Made by a program: the position numbers and the translations under genes. A stretch of 37,837 bases of DNA, taken from positions 1 through 37,837 of the forward strand of contig JBHGWS010000142.1 of assembly GCA_041936745.1 (NCBI GenBank), written 5' to 3'. Below, one piece after another: positions 17,296 through 26,077 of the stretch (positions are counted from its first letter, which is position 1; each line of letters opens with the position of its first letter). The notes below the pieces were generated by a model. The model did no database searches and was not told the DNA's origin. It worked only from the letters and a program-made list of their open reading frames with translations. The DNA is from Darwinibacter acetoxidans_A. Its GTDB lineage: Bacteria > Bacillota > Limnochordia > Darwinibacteriales > Darwinibacteriaceae.

Positions 17296-18054
17296 TTATT
17301 GATAATAGACGCAGATTTTCTGGTCGTTGATATCCTCAATGTGGAAATCGAGGTTGTAAATCCCCGAAAGAACCTGCTCGTTCATAATAACATCTTGGCC
17401 GCCTTCCGCCACTACTTGGCCAGCGCGCATAACAACGATGTGGTCGGAATAACAGGAGGCAAAGTTGATATCATGAATCACGATCACCACCGTTTTCTGC
17501 ATGTTTAAGACCAAAGAGCGCAGAATGCGCATCATTTCCACGGCATGCTGCATATCTAAATTGTTTAAAGGCTCGTCCAGCAAAATGTAGTGGGTGTCCT
17601 GGGCGATGACCATTGCCAAATAAGCCCGCTGCCTTTGGCCGCCGCTTAAATGCTGCAGGTATTTATCCTTCATTTCCGAAAGCTGGAGGTAATCTAAAGA
17701 CCGATCGACGATCTCCCAGTCAGCTTTGGTCAAATTCCCCTGCGTGTAAGGAAAACGGCCGAAACTGACTAACTCCCGCACGGTCAACTTCAAATCAATG
17801 TTGTTAGCCTGCCTCAGGATGGATATCCTTTGGGAAAGTTTGCCGCTGTCCCACCTTTCAATTTCGCGGCCGTCGATGTAAATTGCACCTCCGTCTTTTT
17901 TCAAAAGCCGGCTCATTACGGAAAGCAGGGTGCTTTTACCGGCGCCGTTAGGGCCGATTAAAGAAGTGACCTTACCGGCGGGGATGGTTAAAGACACATC
18001 GTCCACGGCCTTAAAATCACCGTATTTTTTTACCACGTTCTCCAATTGGATCAT
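17296..18054 (-). CDS. Iron-siderophore ABC transporter ATPase
   Basis: This 252-residue ATPase has Walker A GPNGAGKST (34-42), Q-loop around ILRQAN (79-84), signature LSGGQ (136-140), Walker B YILLDE (156-161), D-loop NNLD and an H-loop VIHDINFA. It powers the two permeases encoded just upstream. Its start overlaps the preceding permease stop by four bases, so translation is probably coupled. The similarity is to YclP/FatE-type ATPases. Confidence 0.95.
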   Translation of the reverse strand: MIQLENVVKKYGDFKAVDDVSLTIPAGKVTSLIGPNGAGKSTLLSVMSRLLKKDGGAIYIDGREIERWDSGKLSQRISILRQANNIDLKLTVRELVSFGRFPYTQGNLTKADWEIVDRSLDYLQLSEMKDKYLQHLSGGQRQRAYLAMVIAQDTHYILLDEPLNNLDMQHAVEMMRILRSLVLNMQKTVVIVIHDINFASCYSDHIVVMRAGQVVAEGGQDVIMNEQVLSGIYNLDFHIEDINDQKICVYYQ

Positions 18055-19001
18055 GCCCGATTCCCCCTTACTAAAAGATAGATAAAGTACATCCCGCCGC
18101 CTAAGTTGATAATCACACTGATCGGCGCGGCGAAGTTAAAAACCCTTTCCGCCAAGACCTGGCCGCCCATCAGGGCAATGATGCTGATTAAAACGGAGGC
18201 CGCAATTAAATATTGGTGCAGGTAAGTAGCTAAAAACTCCCGGGCCAAATTGGCCACCAAAAGGCCTAAAAACGTGATGGGGCCCACAAGTCCCGTGGCC
18301 ACGGAGACTAAAACGGCCACCGTAATGAGCATTCTTTGCACCAGCTTATCGTAGTCCACTCCTAAATTAAGGGCCTGCTCCCTGCCCAAAGCTAAGACAT
18401 CTAAAACGGGATAGAGGCGGCGGCTGAGGAAAAATACCGCACCGATTATAACGAAAGAGAAGGCTAAAAGTTCCGTGTTAACATTGTTGAAACTGGCGAA
18501 CATGCGGCCCTGCAGGATTAAAAATTCATTGGGGTCCATGACCATCTGCAGAAAGCCCGCCAGGCTTTGAAACATAGTGCCCATAATTACACCGACTAAA
18601 AGCAGGAAATAAATGTCCTCACTTTCCCGCTTAAACAAAAGCCTGTATAAAAGTACCGCAAAGAGCATCATCGCTCCGACGGAAAGGAGAAAGTTGATGT
18701 TTTCGCTTAAGTGCAGGCCGCTTTGGGAGCCAAAGAAAAATAAGATCACGGTCTGCACAAAAAGATATAAAGAGTCCAAACCCATAATGCTCGGCGTTAA
18801 GATCCTGTTTGCCGTAATGGTTTGAAAAACAACGGTGGAAAAAGCAATGGCACTGCCCGTCACTAAAATTGCCGCAGTCTTCGGGATGCGTAAAGAAAGC
18901 GCATACCGCCAAGAGCTTTGTTTTAAGCCCCATGTGAGATAAACAACGGTTAAGGCTAATGCTAGATTTGCTAAAAGATAAAGTCTGCGCTTGTCCGTCA
19001 T
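18051..19001 (-). CDS. Iron-siderophore ABC transporter permease (FecCD type, second)
   Basis: This 316-residue FecCD-family permease has about nine hydrophobic segments. It includes the cytoplasmic coupling region GLVGPITFLGLLVANLARE, typical of BtuC-like permeases, and an N-terminal RIPKTAAILVTGSAIAFS. It overlaps the upstream permease and downstream ATPase genes by four bases each, so all are one operon. It resembles YclO/FatC. Confidence 0.93.
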   Translation of the reverse strand: MTDKRRLYLLANLALALTVVYLTWGLKQSSWRYALSLRIPKTAAILVTGSAIAFSTVVFQTITANRILTPSIMGLDSLYLFVQTVILFFFGSQSGLHLSENINFLLSVGAMMLFAVLLYRLLFKRESEDIYFLLLVGVIMGTMFQSLAGFLQMVMDPNEFLILQGRMFASFNNVNTELLAFSFVIIGAVFFLSRRLYPVLDVLALGREQALNLGVDYDKLVQRMLITVAVLVSVATGLVGPITFLGLLVANLAREFLATYLHQYLIAASVLISIIALMGGQVLAERVFNFAAPISVIINLGGGMYFIYLLVRGNRA

Positions 19002-19921
19002 GCTGCCTGCCCCCGGAAAATGAGGTATAAAAACATTATGCTGCCCGCGGCCCCCACGGTAAGGCCGATGGGGATTTCATAAGGGGGGATGACTACACGC
19101 CCCAAAAGATCCGCCGCTAATAAAAAGGCCGCCCCTAAAAGGGCTGTGGCCCCAATGCTGGCTTTTAAGTTATCGCCGTAATAAATAGTGACCAAATTAG
19201 GCACTATCAAACCTAAAAAGGGGATGCGGCCCGCCGTGATAATCACTAAAGCGGAAAGAAGAGCGACCAGCGTAACCCCAATGTTGACAACCAGCCTGTA
19301 ATTGAGCCCCAAGTTTACCGCGACTTCCTCCCCCAGCCCGGCAACTGTAAATTGGTGAGCAAACAGATAGGCTAAAATTAAAAGGGGCACACTTAGATAT
19401 AACAGCTCGTAGCGGCCCTGCATAATCAAAGAAAAATTGCCCAAAAGCCAAGACGAAATGTTTTGGATTAAATCATAGCGGTAGGCGACAAAAGTCGTCA
19501 AGGCATCGAAAATGCTGCCCAGCATTATCCCTAAAAGAGGGATAAAGATGGCATGTTTAAACTTAACCCGCTTTAAAATGGCCATAAAAAGGAAAGTGCC
19601 TGCCAGGGCGAAAGCAAAGACCAGGGACATTTTAAGCAGAGAACTGGCCTTGGGAAAAAGTATTAAAACAGCCAAAACTCCCCCCTTGGCCGCATCCACC
19701 GTGGCGGCAGTCGTCGGTGAAACAAAGCGGTTGCGGGTAATCCGCTGCATAATCAGGCCGCTGATACTCATGCTCATCCCGGCCATGATTAAAGACATCA
19801 CCCGCGGGATGCGGCTGATTACCATAATCTTAAGCCCCCGGCCGGCAAAACCGCTTAAGCCTAAAAATAGTGAAAGAAGTGCCAGAAATATTAAGGCGGT
19901 TAAAAGGTAGCGGTTCTTCAT
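18998..19921 (-). CDS. Iron-siderophore ABC transporter permease (FecCD type, first)
   Basis: This 307-residue FecCD-family permease starts MKNRYLLTALIFLALL. It contains RIPRVMSLIMAGMSMSISGLI and the coupling loop GRIPFLGLIVPNLV. ATG 19921 is the best start by family length, although the GGGGAGG ribosome site is about 16 bases away, which is long. The frame stays open far upstream, but the extra residues are unlike a permease and cross the regulatory region. It is the first gene of the importer operon and resembles YclN/FatD. Confidence 0.9.
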   Translation of the reverse strand: MKNRYLLTALIFLALLSLFLGLSGFAGRGLKIMVISRIPRVMSLIMAGMSMSISGLIMQRITRNRFVSPTTAATVDAAKGGVLAVLILFPKASSLLKMSLVFAFALAGTFLFMAILKRVKFKHAIFIPLLGIMLGSIFDALTTFVAYRYDLIQNISSWLLGNFSLIMQGRYELLYLSVPLLILAYLFAHQFTVAGLGEEVAVNLGLNYRLVVNIGVTLVALLSALVIITAGRIPFLGLIVPNLVTIYYGDNLKASIGATALLGAAFLLAADLLGRVVIPPYEIPIGLTVGAAGSIMFLYLIFRGQAA

Positions 19922-19976
19922 TTGGCTTTGTTTGACACCTCCCCGCTTCTTCTGTAAAATGAAAGGAGATCGTGAT

Positions 19977-19997
19977 TGAGAATGGTTTTCACTCTCA
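19977..19997. promoter_or_regulatory. Fur-box-like palindrome between iron importer and AraC regulator
   Basis: TGAGAATGGTTTTCA (19977-19991) fits the 7-1-7 Fur pattern TGANAATNATTNTCA with one mismatch. It extends to TGAGAATG...CACTCTCA, an inverted repeat with 7 of 8 matching bases. It sits 56 bases before the permease start in the divergent region. It could instead bind the AraC regulator. Confidence 0.45.
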
Positions 19998-20086
19998 TAG
20001 ATTCTAACACGATTACACCTTTTTTTCTTATAACATCTTTGGATCTTTGTCACGATCTTTAGGTTAAATGCGAGGGGGAGGAGCTT

Positions 20087-20779
20087 ATGTGCGGCTGCGG
20101 ATTGAAAGAAACACTGGAAGCGACCATGAACCTTTTTTATGCCTGTACGCGACTGCCCATCACGGCGGTTACAAAAGAAGACTGTAAGAAGTGTAAACGC
20201 CAAAATCAGGTAGGTATGGGGCCCGTAGATTACCCGGCGGGGGAAATTGCCCTGCCCGGCGGAAGATCGCTGTACACCTGCCCCATCTGCCCCCACGGGG
20301 GCAGGGCGGGAATCTTCCTGCTCGGCCCTTACAGTACGGCCGAGAGAGATCAAAACTACCGGCCTAAAGACGCCTTCCCCCACCTGATCGCGCTTTTGCG
20401 GAACTTACAGGCCGGCTGTGCCGTTACGCGGGAAAAAACCCCCTACTGCCTGCACGTGCACCGGGCAGTAGAGATGATAAAAACTCAGTACAACCAAGAA
20501 ATTACGCTGGCCGGCACAGCGGAAAGCCTTGGCTTAAACAAGTCCTACCTTTCTACGCTCTTTCGAGAGCAGACCGGCCGGACTTTTACCGATTACGTGC
20601 ACGATGTGCGCATTGCAGAAAGTAAGAAGCTTTTAGAAGGGACATCTTTGTCTATCTTAGACATTGCACTCCAAGTAGGCTTCGCCAACCAAAACTACTT
20701 CAGCCGCATATTTAAAAAACTCACCGGGATAACTCCCAGTGAGTTTCGAAGGAGGATTAGAAAGACAGTCCGACTTTAG
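20087..20779 (+). CDS. AraC-family regulator with Cys-rich N-terminus
   Basis: This 230-residue protein has a C-terminal double helix-turn-helix (about 115-225): ITLAGTAESLGLNKSYLSTL, then ILDIALQVGFANQNYFSRI and FKKLTGITPSEFRR. The N-terminal sensor has Cys at 2, 4, 20, 33, 36, 65 and 68, including CKKC and CPIC pairs, and ends FLLGPYST, which recalls PocR-like or GAF-like AraC sensors. The cysteines suggest metal or Fe-S sensing (inference). It is divergent from the iron importer, which it probably activates. Its stop overlaps that of the convergent ilvE gene. Confidence 0.88.
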   Translation: MCGCGLKETLEATMNLFYACTRLPITAVTKEDCKKCKRQNQVGMGPVDYPAGEIALPGGRSLYTCPICPHGGRAGIFLLGPYSTAERDQNYRPKDAFPHLIALLRNLQAGCAVTREKTPYCLHVHRAVEMIKTQYNQEITLAGTAESLGLNKSYLSTLFREQTGRTFTDYVHDVRIAESKKLLEGTSLSILDIALQVGFANQNYFSRIFKKLTGITPSEFRRRIRKTVRL

Positions 20780-21855
20780 GCGAAAGTTTTCGCTTTTGCT
20801 TCTACCGTCCAGTTGAAGTCATCGGGCAGGCGCCCGTTTTGGATGCCGGTAATGGTATCGTAAAGCCTTTGGGAGATCTCGCCGATTTTGCCCCCGCCTA
20901 TTTCAATGGTTTCATCCTGCCAGGTAAGTTTACCGATGGGGGAAATCACAGCTGCGGTGCCGCAGCCGAAAGCTTCTACCAGCCTGCCGTCTTTGTGGGC
21001 TTGAAACAGCTCAGCAATAGCTAAGCGGCGCTCGATTGCGGGGATACCCCACGATTTGAGCAGGTGGAGTACGGAATCTCTCGTGACGCCAGGGAGGATT
21101 GTATCTCCCAGCGCCGGAGTTATTAACTCGCCGCCGATATTGAAAAACACATTCATTGCCCCTACTTCTTCCACGTACTTTTGCTCTAAGCCGTCCAGCC
21201 ACAAAACCTGCGCGTGGCCCGCTTTGGCCGCTTTTTCCTGGGCTTTTAAGCCGCCTGCGTAGTTGCCCGCGGCTTTGGCAAAGCCCGTGCCGCCCCGCAC
21301 CGCCCGCACATAATGCGATTCTACATAGATGCTGACGGGGTTGATCCCCTCCGGGTAGTAAGCGCCCACGGGTGATAAAACAACCATAAATTTATAAGTA
21401 GAAGAAGCCCTCACGCCCAAAACGGGATCGGTGGCGATGATAAAAGGCCTGATATAAAGGGCGGTTCCCGGTTCGCGGGGAATCCAATCCTTTTCCAGGG
21501 CAACTAATTCTTGGATGGCCTCCAGCACAAACTCCTCATCGAAGGCGGGAATGCACATCCGCTCGTTGCTTCGGTTTAAGCGCTTCATATTCTGCTCAGG
21601 CCGAAACAATAAGGCGCGACCATCGGGGGCCATAAAGGCTTTCATCCCCTCAAAAACGGCTTGGGCATAATGAAATACCAGGGCAGACGGTTCTATCTGT
21701 AAAGGCCCGTAAGGTATAATACGGGGGTCATGCCAGCCCTGACCCTCTTTGTAATCCATAACAAACATATGATCAGTAAAAATACGGCCAAAACCAAGCT
21801 CGCTTTGATCCGGCTTTGGCTTCGGGGCAGCGGTCCGCTCTAAAGAAATCCGCAT
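20776..21855 (-). CDS. ilvE: Branched-chain amino acid aminotransferase
   Basis: This 359-residue PLP fold-type IV aminotransferase of the long, eukaryote-like BCAT group exchanges amino groups between Leu/Ile/Val and their 2-oxo acids. AQAVFEGMKAF (64-74), RSNERMCIPAF and GGTGFAKAAGNYA with PLP-lysine 194 are visible, as is EEVGAMNVFF. ATG 21855 follows GAGGGAG at 10 bases. It is a single gene, convergent with the AraC regulator; I found no T-box leader upstream. Confidence 0.95.
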   Translation of the reverse strand: MRISLERTAAPKPKPDQSELGFGRIFTDHMFVMDYKEGQGWHDPRIIPYGPLQIEPSALVFHYAQAVFEGMKAFMAPDGRALLFRPEQNMKRLNRSNERMCIPAFDEEFVLEAIQELVALEKDWIPREPGTALYIRPFIIATDPVLGVRASSTYKFMVVLSPVGAYYPEGINPVSIYVESHYVRAVRGGTGFAKAAGNYAGGLKAQEKAAKAGHAQVLWLDGLEQKYVEEVGAMNVFFNIGGELITPALGDTILPGVTRDSVLHLLKSWGIPAIERRLAIAELFQAHKDGRLVEAFGCGTAAVISPIGKLTWQDETIEIGGGKIGEISQRLYDTITGIQNGRLPDDFNWTVEAKAKTFA

Positions 21856-22123
21856 CCGTTAACACTCCCTCTGAATTTATTTTCCTCTTTGTTTACTTCA
21901 TTTCAGGCGCCGTAATTCCTTCTTCCGTTTCTCGAATGGGATTTTCTCAAACCTGCACTATATGGGAGTTTGCGCACTTAATTCTGCATTGCCCGGCGAA
22001 TACTCAGCCCCTTTTCAGGCTTAGTTACGTTTTTCCTTAAAAAAAGAGGGGAAAGAAATATTTTGCAAATTATCTGCCCTTTTGCAACGTTTAAAGAGGC
22101 AAGAAACCTACCCAGGCGACAGC
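21856..22123. other. Non-coding stretch upstream of ilvE
   Basis: This stretch holds the ilvE leader and runs up to the edge of the IS3 relic. I found no T-box specifier/antiterminator, no convincing promoter and no supported gene. Confidence 0.4.
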
Positions 22124-22650
22124 TCACGAGGCGATCATAAACCCTCGATTATTGAGATTTACTTGCAGGCCGGCTGTGAGTTTTTCTGGCCGTAAGGGTA
22201 ACCGTCGCCGGAGATTGCCTCATTATGAATTCTTCAACCTGTTCAGCAGAAATCTCCTGGCCCGAGTTTTTCTTGATTTAGGTTCAATAATTACTCCTTT
22301 CAATTTCCAGGCTATACCGACAGAATGGAAAACAAGGACTGCGTAAGGCCACCGAGTAGCTACCATCACTTTGTCGGTTACCGAGGGTTTTTAGAGTCGC
22401 TGACCTTTTCCATAATGGTAATTTGTTATACGTTTGAGCCTATCGTTCTCGGTGCTGATTCTAGAAAGTCTGGCCTCGAGTTCTTTAATCCCCTTGGTTT
22501 GATCAGAAGGCAAGGGAGCGGTAGGCCCGGTTTGCTTAGCTTTTCGCCTCCGAGTGTGGATCGTATTTACAGATAAGTGCAGCATTTCCAACCTCTTGGT
22601 ATTCTTTTAAAATTTGTTCTTTAAACTCCTGAGAATAATTCCTTTTTTCA
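22124..22650 (-). pseudogene. Decayed IS3-family insertion sequence (orfA and start of orfB)
   Basis: Three-frame reading of the minus strand recovers an IS3-type transposase in pieces. OrfA starts near 22650 with KRNYSQEFKEQILKEYQEVG. A frameshift leads to RRKAKQTG, IKELEARLSRISTENDRLKR and then a stop. OrfB-like pieces follow: DKVMVATRWP and HSVGIA, then EISGDGYPYG-like EAISGDGYPYG, then EKLTAGLQVNLNNRGF in another frame. At least three frameshifts and internal stops make it non-functional. The DDE catalytic half of orfB is missing. I saw no clear terminal repeats. Confidence 0.75.
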
Positions 22651-22788
22651 GCGTAATTCCCCTGACTAAACGCTGGCAAATGAAGGATTTTATCCAAACC
22701 CATCAGAGGCTAAATAGTTACCTTTTGGACTAGACTCGTTGATCTATTCGATAAGTGGCGCAAACCGCATACTGTACCTAAAAGCCTA

Positions 22789-23010
22789 ATCCGCTGCTGC
22801 TACCACAAACCCCACGAATACATTACGACAACAATGGCGGCCGGGCCCGGATCCGGTGCAAAGCCTGCAGTCAGCTCTTTAATATCAACAAGACGAAACT
22901 AAAGTATCCTTCTTCTGCCCTTCTGCAGCGGGCCATTGAGCACAAGAAAAGCCTCAAATAGTTCAACGCACATAAGTGTACTGCCAACAATCCGGCAGTG
23001 CTGGCAAGCG
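22789..23010 (+). pseudogene. Relic of a zinc-ribbon transposase N-terminus
   Basis: Reading the plus strand with one frameshift gives IRCCYHKPHEY, then YDNNGGRARIRCKACSQLFN, and after a stop FNAHKCTANNP. Spaced Cys pairs plus a YDNNG..R.RCK.C block resemble the N-terminal zinc ribbons of DDE transposases found in anaerobic Bacillota. The rest of the element is absent or unrecognisable. This call rests on recalled family patterns and needs a translated search. Confidence 0.45.
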
Positions 23011-23386
23011 TTGATGTGTTCAGTATCAACAGGAGCCGTTTCGTTACAAAAGAGGGCCCCGGCCCAAAATCCTAAACCTAGCCGACTACCGTACATGTTT
23101 GCCAAACTAGTATGCTTTTCGAAATTTTGGCACTGCCCTCTTCTTTTCTTCATTGCACTTTATAATCCGGTCCGGGCAAAGATTTCTTTGAATCACTTGC
23201 TCGGAAAATAGTTTGTTTTTGTATTTCCCTGAAATGCCTCAACTTTGCCGGCATTTTAAATTTTAGGAACTTGCAAATCACTTTAAGGAATTCACGAAAA
23301 TGCCGGATCCATCGGGCTGGCAAAATAGCAAGCCCACAATCATAAAACCCCCAGATTAAAACAAGATATGCCAGCTTTACGATCCG
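23011..23386. other. Gene-free stretch after the transposase relics
   Basis: No supported gene was found. Open frames on either strand (for example 22899-23153 minus) lack a ribosome site and match no family I recognise. It holds the 3' flank of the DUF4387 gene, with a short imperfect GGGCT/AGCCC hairpin near 23316-23340 that lacks a T-run. Confidence 0.35.
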
Positions 23387-23695
23387 TTATTCCACTTGAA
23401 CTTCCAATAGTGGTGCATTTTGCTGTGCACCATACAAGTCGGTTGCCAAGGGATGATCTGCAGGAACATGCTTGAGGATGGAAATTTTTATTCCCTGACA
23501 TTCATCAACAAACCAGATTCCCAAAACATCCTGAATCTCTAGCTTATAAAGTTCAGCAATCAACTGCTTGCTTAAAACACCCGAGCCTTTCACTTTCTTG
23601 TAATTGGTTTCGCTGCTAAAAAAAATATCCAATGTTGTGATGAAAGGAGAGGCGTTCTTACTCCGGATCACAGTAGCTAACTCTTTCAGTTTCAT
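23387..23695 (-). CDS. DUF4387 (AtuA-associated) protein
   Basis: This is a 102-residue protein of the DUF4387 family, which accompanies or is fused to AtuA/DUF1446 proteins. Visible family features are LATVIRSKNASPFITTLDI, a central FVDECQGIKISIL strand and the end LYGAQQNAPLLEVQV. ATG 23695 has GGAGGG upstream and overlaps the AtuA stop by four bases (ATGA), so translation is coupled and a two-subunit complex is likely (inference). The biochemical role is not established. It is the last gene of the ADP-ribosylglycohydrolase operon. Confidence 0.9.
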   Translation of the reverse strand: MKLKELATVIRSKNASPFITTLDIFFSSETNYKKVKGSGVLSKQLIAELYKLEIQDVLGIWFVDECQGIKISILKHVPADHPLATDLYGAQQNAPLLEVQVE

Positions 23696-25101
23696 TCGGT
23701 TTTCCCTCCTTTGCCAAACTCGCGGACAGCGGTACGGAAGGGTTCCTGCGGATCTTCAAGAGGCCAGGCGTGCCAGATGGTAAATTCGTAAACATCCCCG
23801 ATTGGCAAAGCGCGGCCCGGGGAAAAAGGAATAGCAATGTTACCGGCTGTACTTAAACGCCCGGAAAAACCGTGATGTGAAATAGTGGAACTGACAAAAG
23901 AACACACACTATCCGCCATTTTTTGGGTCTTACCGATCACATCGATCAAAATACAGATCTCGTGCCCCGTAACATAAGGTGTTGGCTCGTAGGAGCCTAA
24001 TACGGCGTCTTTGCCGTACACTTTGAAATTTAAAGAGTAATCGGACTGCGGTAAATAGGAAAAATAGTCCCGGGTAATTGCCGTGCTTTCTTCCAAGATA
24101 AGATCAACGTTTTTAATCACGCGCGGGTCACGCACACCGGCGATGCAAATGCTCCGGAACCCTTTATGCGCCGCACCCTCCAACTTAACCGTATACTCCG
24201 AAGCCGCTATCCACTTCGCCCCTTGAACCCGCACGATGTCTTCCGCCACCTGGGTATAGGTAGCAAGGCTCACATCCAAGTTGCCACCGGGATTTGCTTC
24301 CCGAGCCGGATCGAACCGCTCGTAGAAAGCGTGACCCGTAACACTCTCCGGTGTGCACTTTCTGGCGGGATTGGTTGGCTTCACCTCAAAATGATCCTCG
24401 CGGATAATTCCTAAAAGCCCGTCATTACCACTTCCCGGTGTGGCGGCTAAGGCCCCGTCTTCCATGATTTTTCCAAAGTGCATAGAAAGGCCCTTGTCAA
24501 AACCGTGCAGAAGGGGCATCGCGGCATATAAGCCTACATCTAAGGAGCGGCCACACACAATTCCATCCAATCCAGGGGTATTCTGCCACAAAGCCATCAC
24601 GACCTCCGGCCCTGCCTGAGCCACAATTCGGCTGCTGCCCCGGACATCATCTATACTCAAATATTCTTTTAAAGCTGGGTGGGGCACAATTCTTTTTGCC
24701 TTTTTACCATTTTCTAAATGGGTCACCAGATATTCCGGATCAATTTCACTTAAAACGATTCCTAATCTAAGGTTTAAAGCGTGCTGCTGGCAAATCTCTT
24801 CAATGAGCTCCAAAACCAGTTCGGTGGTGCTGTCCGTTCCAGAACCCCCCGCAGAGACGATGAAAGGCACATTATTTCCTTTAGCGATAGTTATAATTAA
24901 CTCTAGATCCCGGCGTAAGGCCTCTTCCGCCATCACCGGCTTTCCTGCACCAAGATAATAGGGCCCTGCATCTGTCGTGGTTCCTTGTGCGATAATAAAA
25001 TCAAGATCATATTCTATCGCTCTTTCCAAAGATTTTTTATCCACGCCGTGGCCCACGAAAGACGTTGCTGAAAAGATCTTCAACTCTTTTTTCTTTAACA
25101 T
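23692..25101 (-). CDS. AtuA/DUF1446-family protein
   Basis: This 469-residue protein belongs to the acyclic-terpene-utilisation AtuA (DUF1446) family. Family features are FIIAQGTTTDAGPYYLG, FIVSAGGSGTD, GLDGIVCGRSLDVGLYA, GKIMEDGALAATPGSGND and TPESVTGHAFYE. AAAGGA precedes ATG 25101. Within AtuA-type pathways its reaction is unproven. Here it sits with sugar-transport genes instead of acyl-CoA carboxylase genes, so a terpene role is unlikely and a different small-molecule reaction is implied. Confidence 0.9.
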   Translation of the reverse strand: MLKKKELKIFSATSFVGHGVDKKSLERAIEYDLDFIIAQGTTTDAGPYYLGAGKPVMAEEALRRDLELIITIAKGNNVPFIVSAGGSGTDSTTELVLELIEEICQQHALNLRLGIVLSEIDPEYLVTHLENGKKAKRIVPHPALKEYLSIDDVRGSSRIVAQAGPEVVMALWQNTPGLDGIVCGRSLDVGLYAAMPLLHGFDKGLSMHFGKIMEDGALAATPGSGNDGLLGIIREDHFEVKPTNPARKCTPESVTGHAFYERFDPAREANPGGNLDVSLATYTQVAEDIVRVQGAKWIAASEYTVKLEGAAHKGFRSICIAGVRDPRVIKNVDLILEESTAITRDYFSYLPQSDYSLNFKVYGKDAVLGSYEPTPYVTGHEICILIDVIGKTQKMADSVCSFVSSTISHHGFSGRLSTAGNIAIPFSPGRALPIGDVYEFTIWHAWPLEDPQEPFRTAVREFGKGGKTE

Positions 25102-25114
25102 TCGATTTTCCTTT

Positions 25115-26077
25115 CTAACCCATTAGCGCGACTAATTCCTGGGCAACCTTGTACAAATCTTTTCCCTTGGTAAATTCTAAACAAGTGCCGGTTGGGTAAC
25201 GCACTTTTTCAATCCAGCGAGCCGGAATTTTCTTTACCCCGAGCTTCGCTCCTAAAAGAGAACCGACTACGGCTCCGATGGTATCAGCATCACGGCCGAA
25301 GTTGCCTGCGTAGACAACACCTTTGCGAAAATCCCCTTCACTTAACCGCAGGAGGGCAAAGGCTTGCGAGATTGCCTCAGGCACGGCGGCTTTGTAACTA
25401 GTCCAAAGCTCGGTGTGCAGGGGTGTCCAGCAATCTTCCAATGTCTTATACCGATCAACGATTTCCATGGCTTTAGCAAATGTGTAAGAAAACCAGGATT
25501 CTTTCGGAATCACTGCTTGAGCGGCAGCCAAAATTTCCTCAATACTGCTTCCCGCCATTGCCGCGGCAACTCCCACAGCAACTGCTTGGGCTCCCCAGAT
25601 CCCATCCCGATAATGGCTTAATTCTGCATCAATTTTTGCGTAGCGGGCCGCTTTTTCCAAATTACCCGCGCAGATGATCCCTATCGGAGCAACCCGCATA
25701 GCTGCGCCATCGCTATGATGATAAGAGTTATACATTCCTGTAAAAGGGGGGCGTAATCCCCGTTTCAAATTTAGGACGGCTTCAATTTCACTTGCGCCAC
25801 CTCGAAAAAATTCGTCCTGAACTAAAATGTATTTCTGCCAGGCGGCAACAACGGCTTCTGAGGAAAAATCCCCCCCGCAGTCGATCAAACTTTGGGCGGT
25901 AAGTAAGGCAAATTCAGTATCATCAGTGCTCCACGATGCCTCATCCGTAAAATCCATGGTAATGCCGAAACGTTGGTGGTTAGCCTCCGTTCTTGAGGCA
26001 TCGCCAAAAGAATCCCCAATCGCCAACCCGATCAAAGCACCATATGCTTTGTCGAACCGCGTTTTTTCATCAATCAT
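25115..26077 (-). CDS. ADP-ribosylglycohydrolase-family protein (copy 4)
   Basis: This 320-residue member of the ADP-ribosylglycohydrolase (ARH/DraG) fold has GALIGLAIGDSFGD near the N-terminus, metal-binding TDDTE (51-55) and the second metal site GRDADT (261-266) followed by GAVVGSLLGAKLG, so it appears catalytically intact. ATG 26077 is chosen by family start and the GGAAAGAAG ribosome site; it overlaps the upstream gene by 8 bases. Family enzymes cleave N- or O-glycosidic bonds of ADP-ribose and related ribosides using Mg or Mn. With a sugar importer alongside, the substrate is probably an imported glycoside (inference). Confidence 0.92.
   Translation of the reverse strand: MIDEKTRFDKAYGALIGLAIGDSFGDASRTEANHQRFGITMDFTDEASWSTDDTEFALLTAQSLIDCGGDFSSEAVVAAWQKYILVQDEFFRGGASEIEAVLNLKRGLRPPFTGMYNSYHHSDGAAMRVAPIGIICAGNLEKAARYAKIDAELSHYRDGIWGAQAVAVGVAAAMAGSSIEEILAAAQAVIPKESWFSYTFAKAMEIVDRYKTLEDCWTPLHTELWTSYKAAVPEAISQAFALLRLSEGDFRKGVVYAGNFGRDADTIGAVVGSLLGAKLGVKKIPARWIEKVRYPTGTCLEFTKGKDLYKVAQELVALMG

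Noticed and set aside
18998..20383. Extended 461-codon version of the first FecCD permease
   Set aside because: The N-terminal 150 or so residues cross the divergent regulatory region and the AraC gene and are unlike any permease; ATG 19921 fits the family length.
21856..22100. Possible T-box or other leader upstream of ilvE
   Set aside because: No T-box core sequence, specifier loop or terminator/antiterminator pair could be found.
22899..23153. Minus-strand open frame of 84 codons
   Set aside because: It lies opposite the zinc-ribbon transposase relic, has no good ribosome site and matches no family I recognise.
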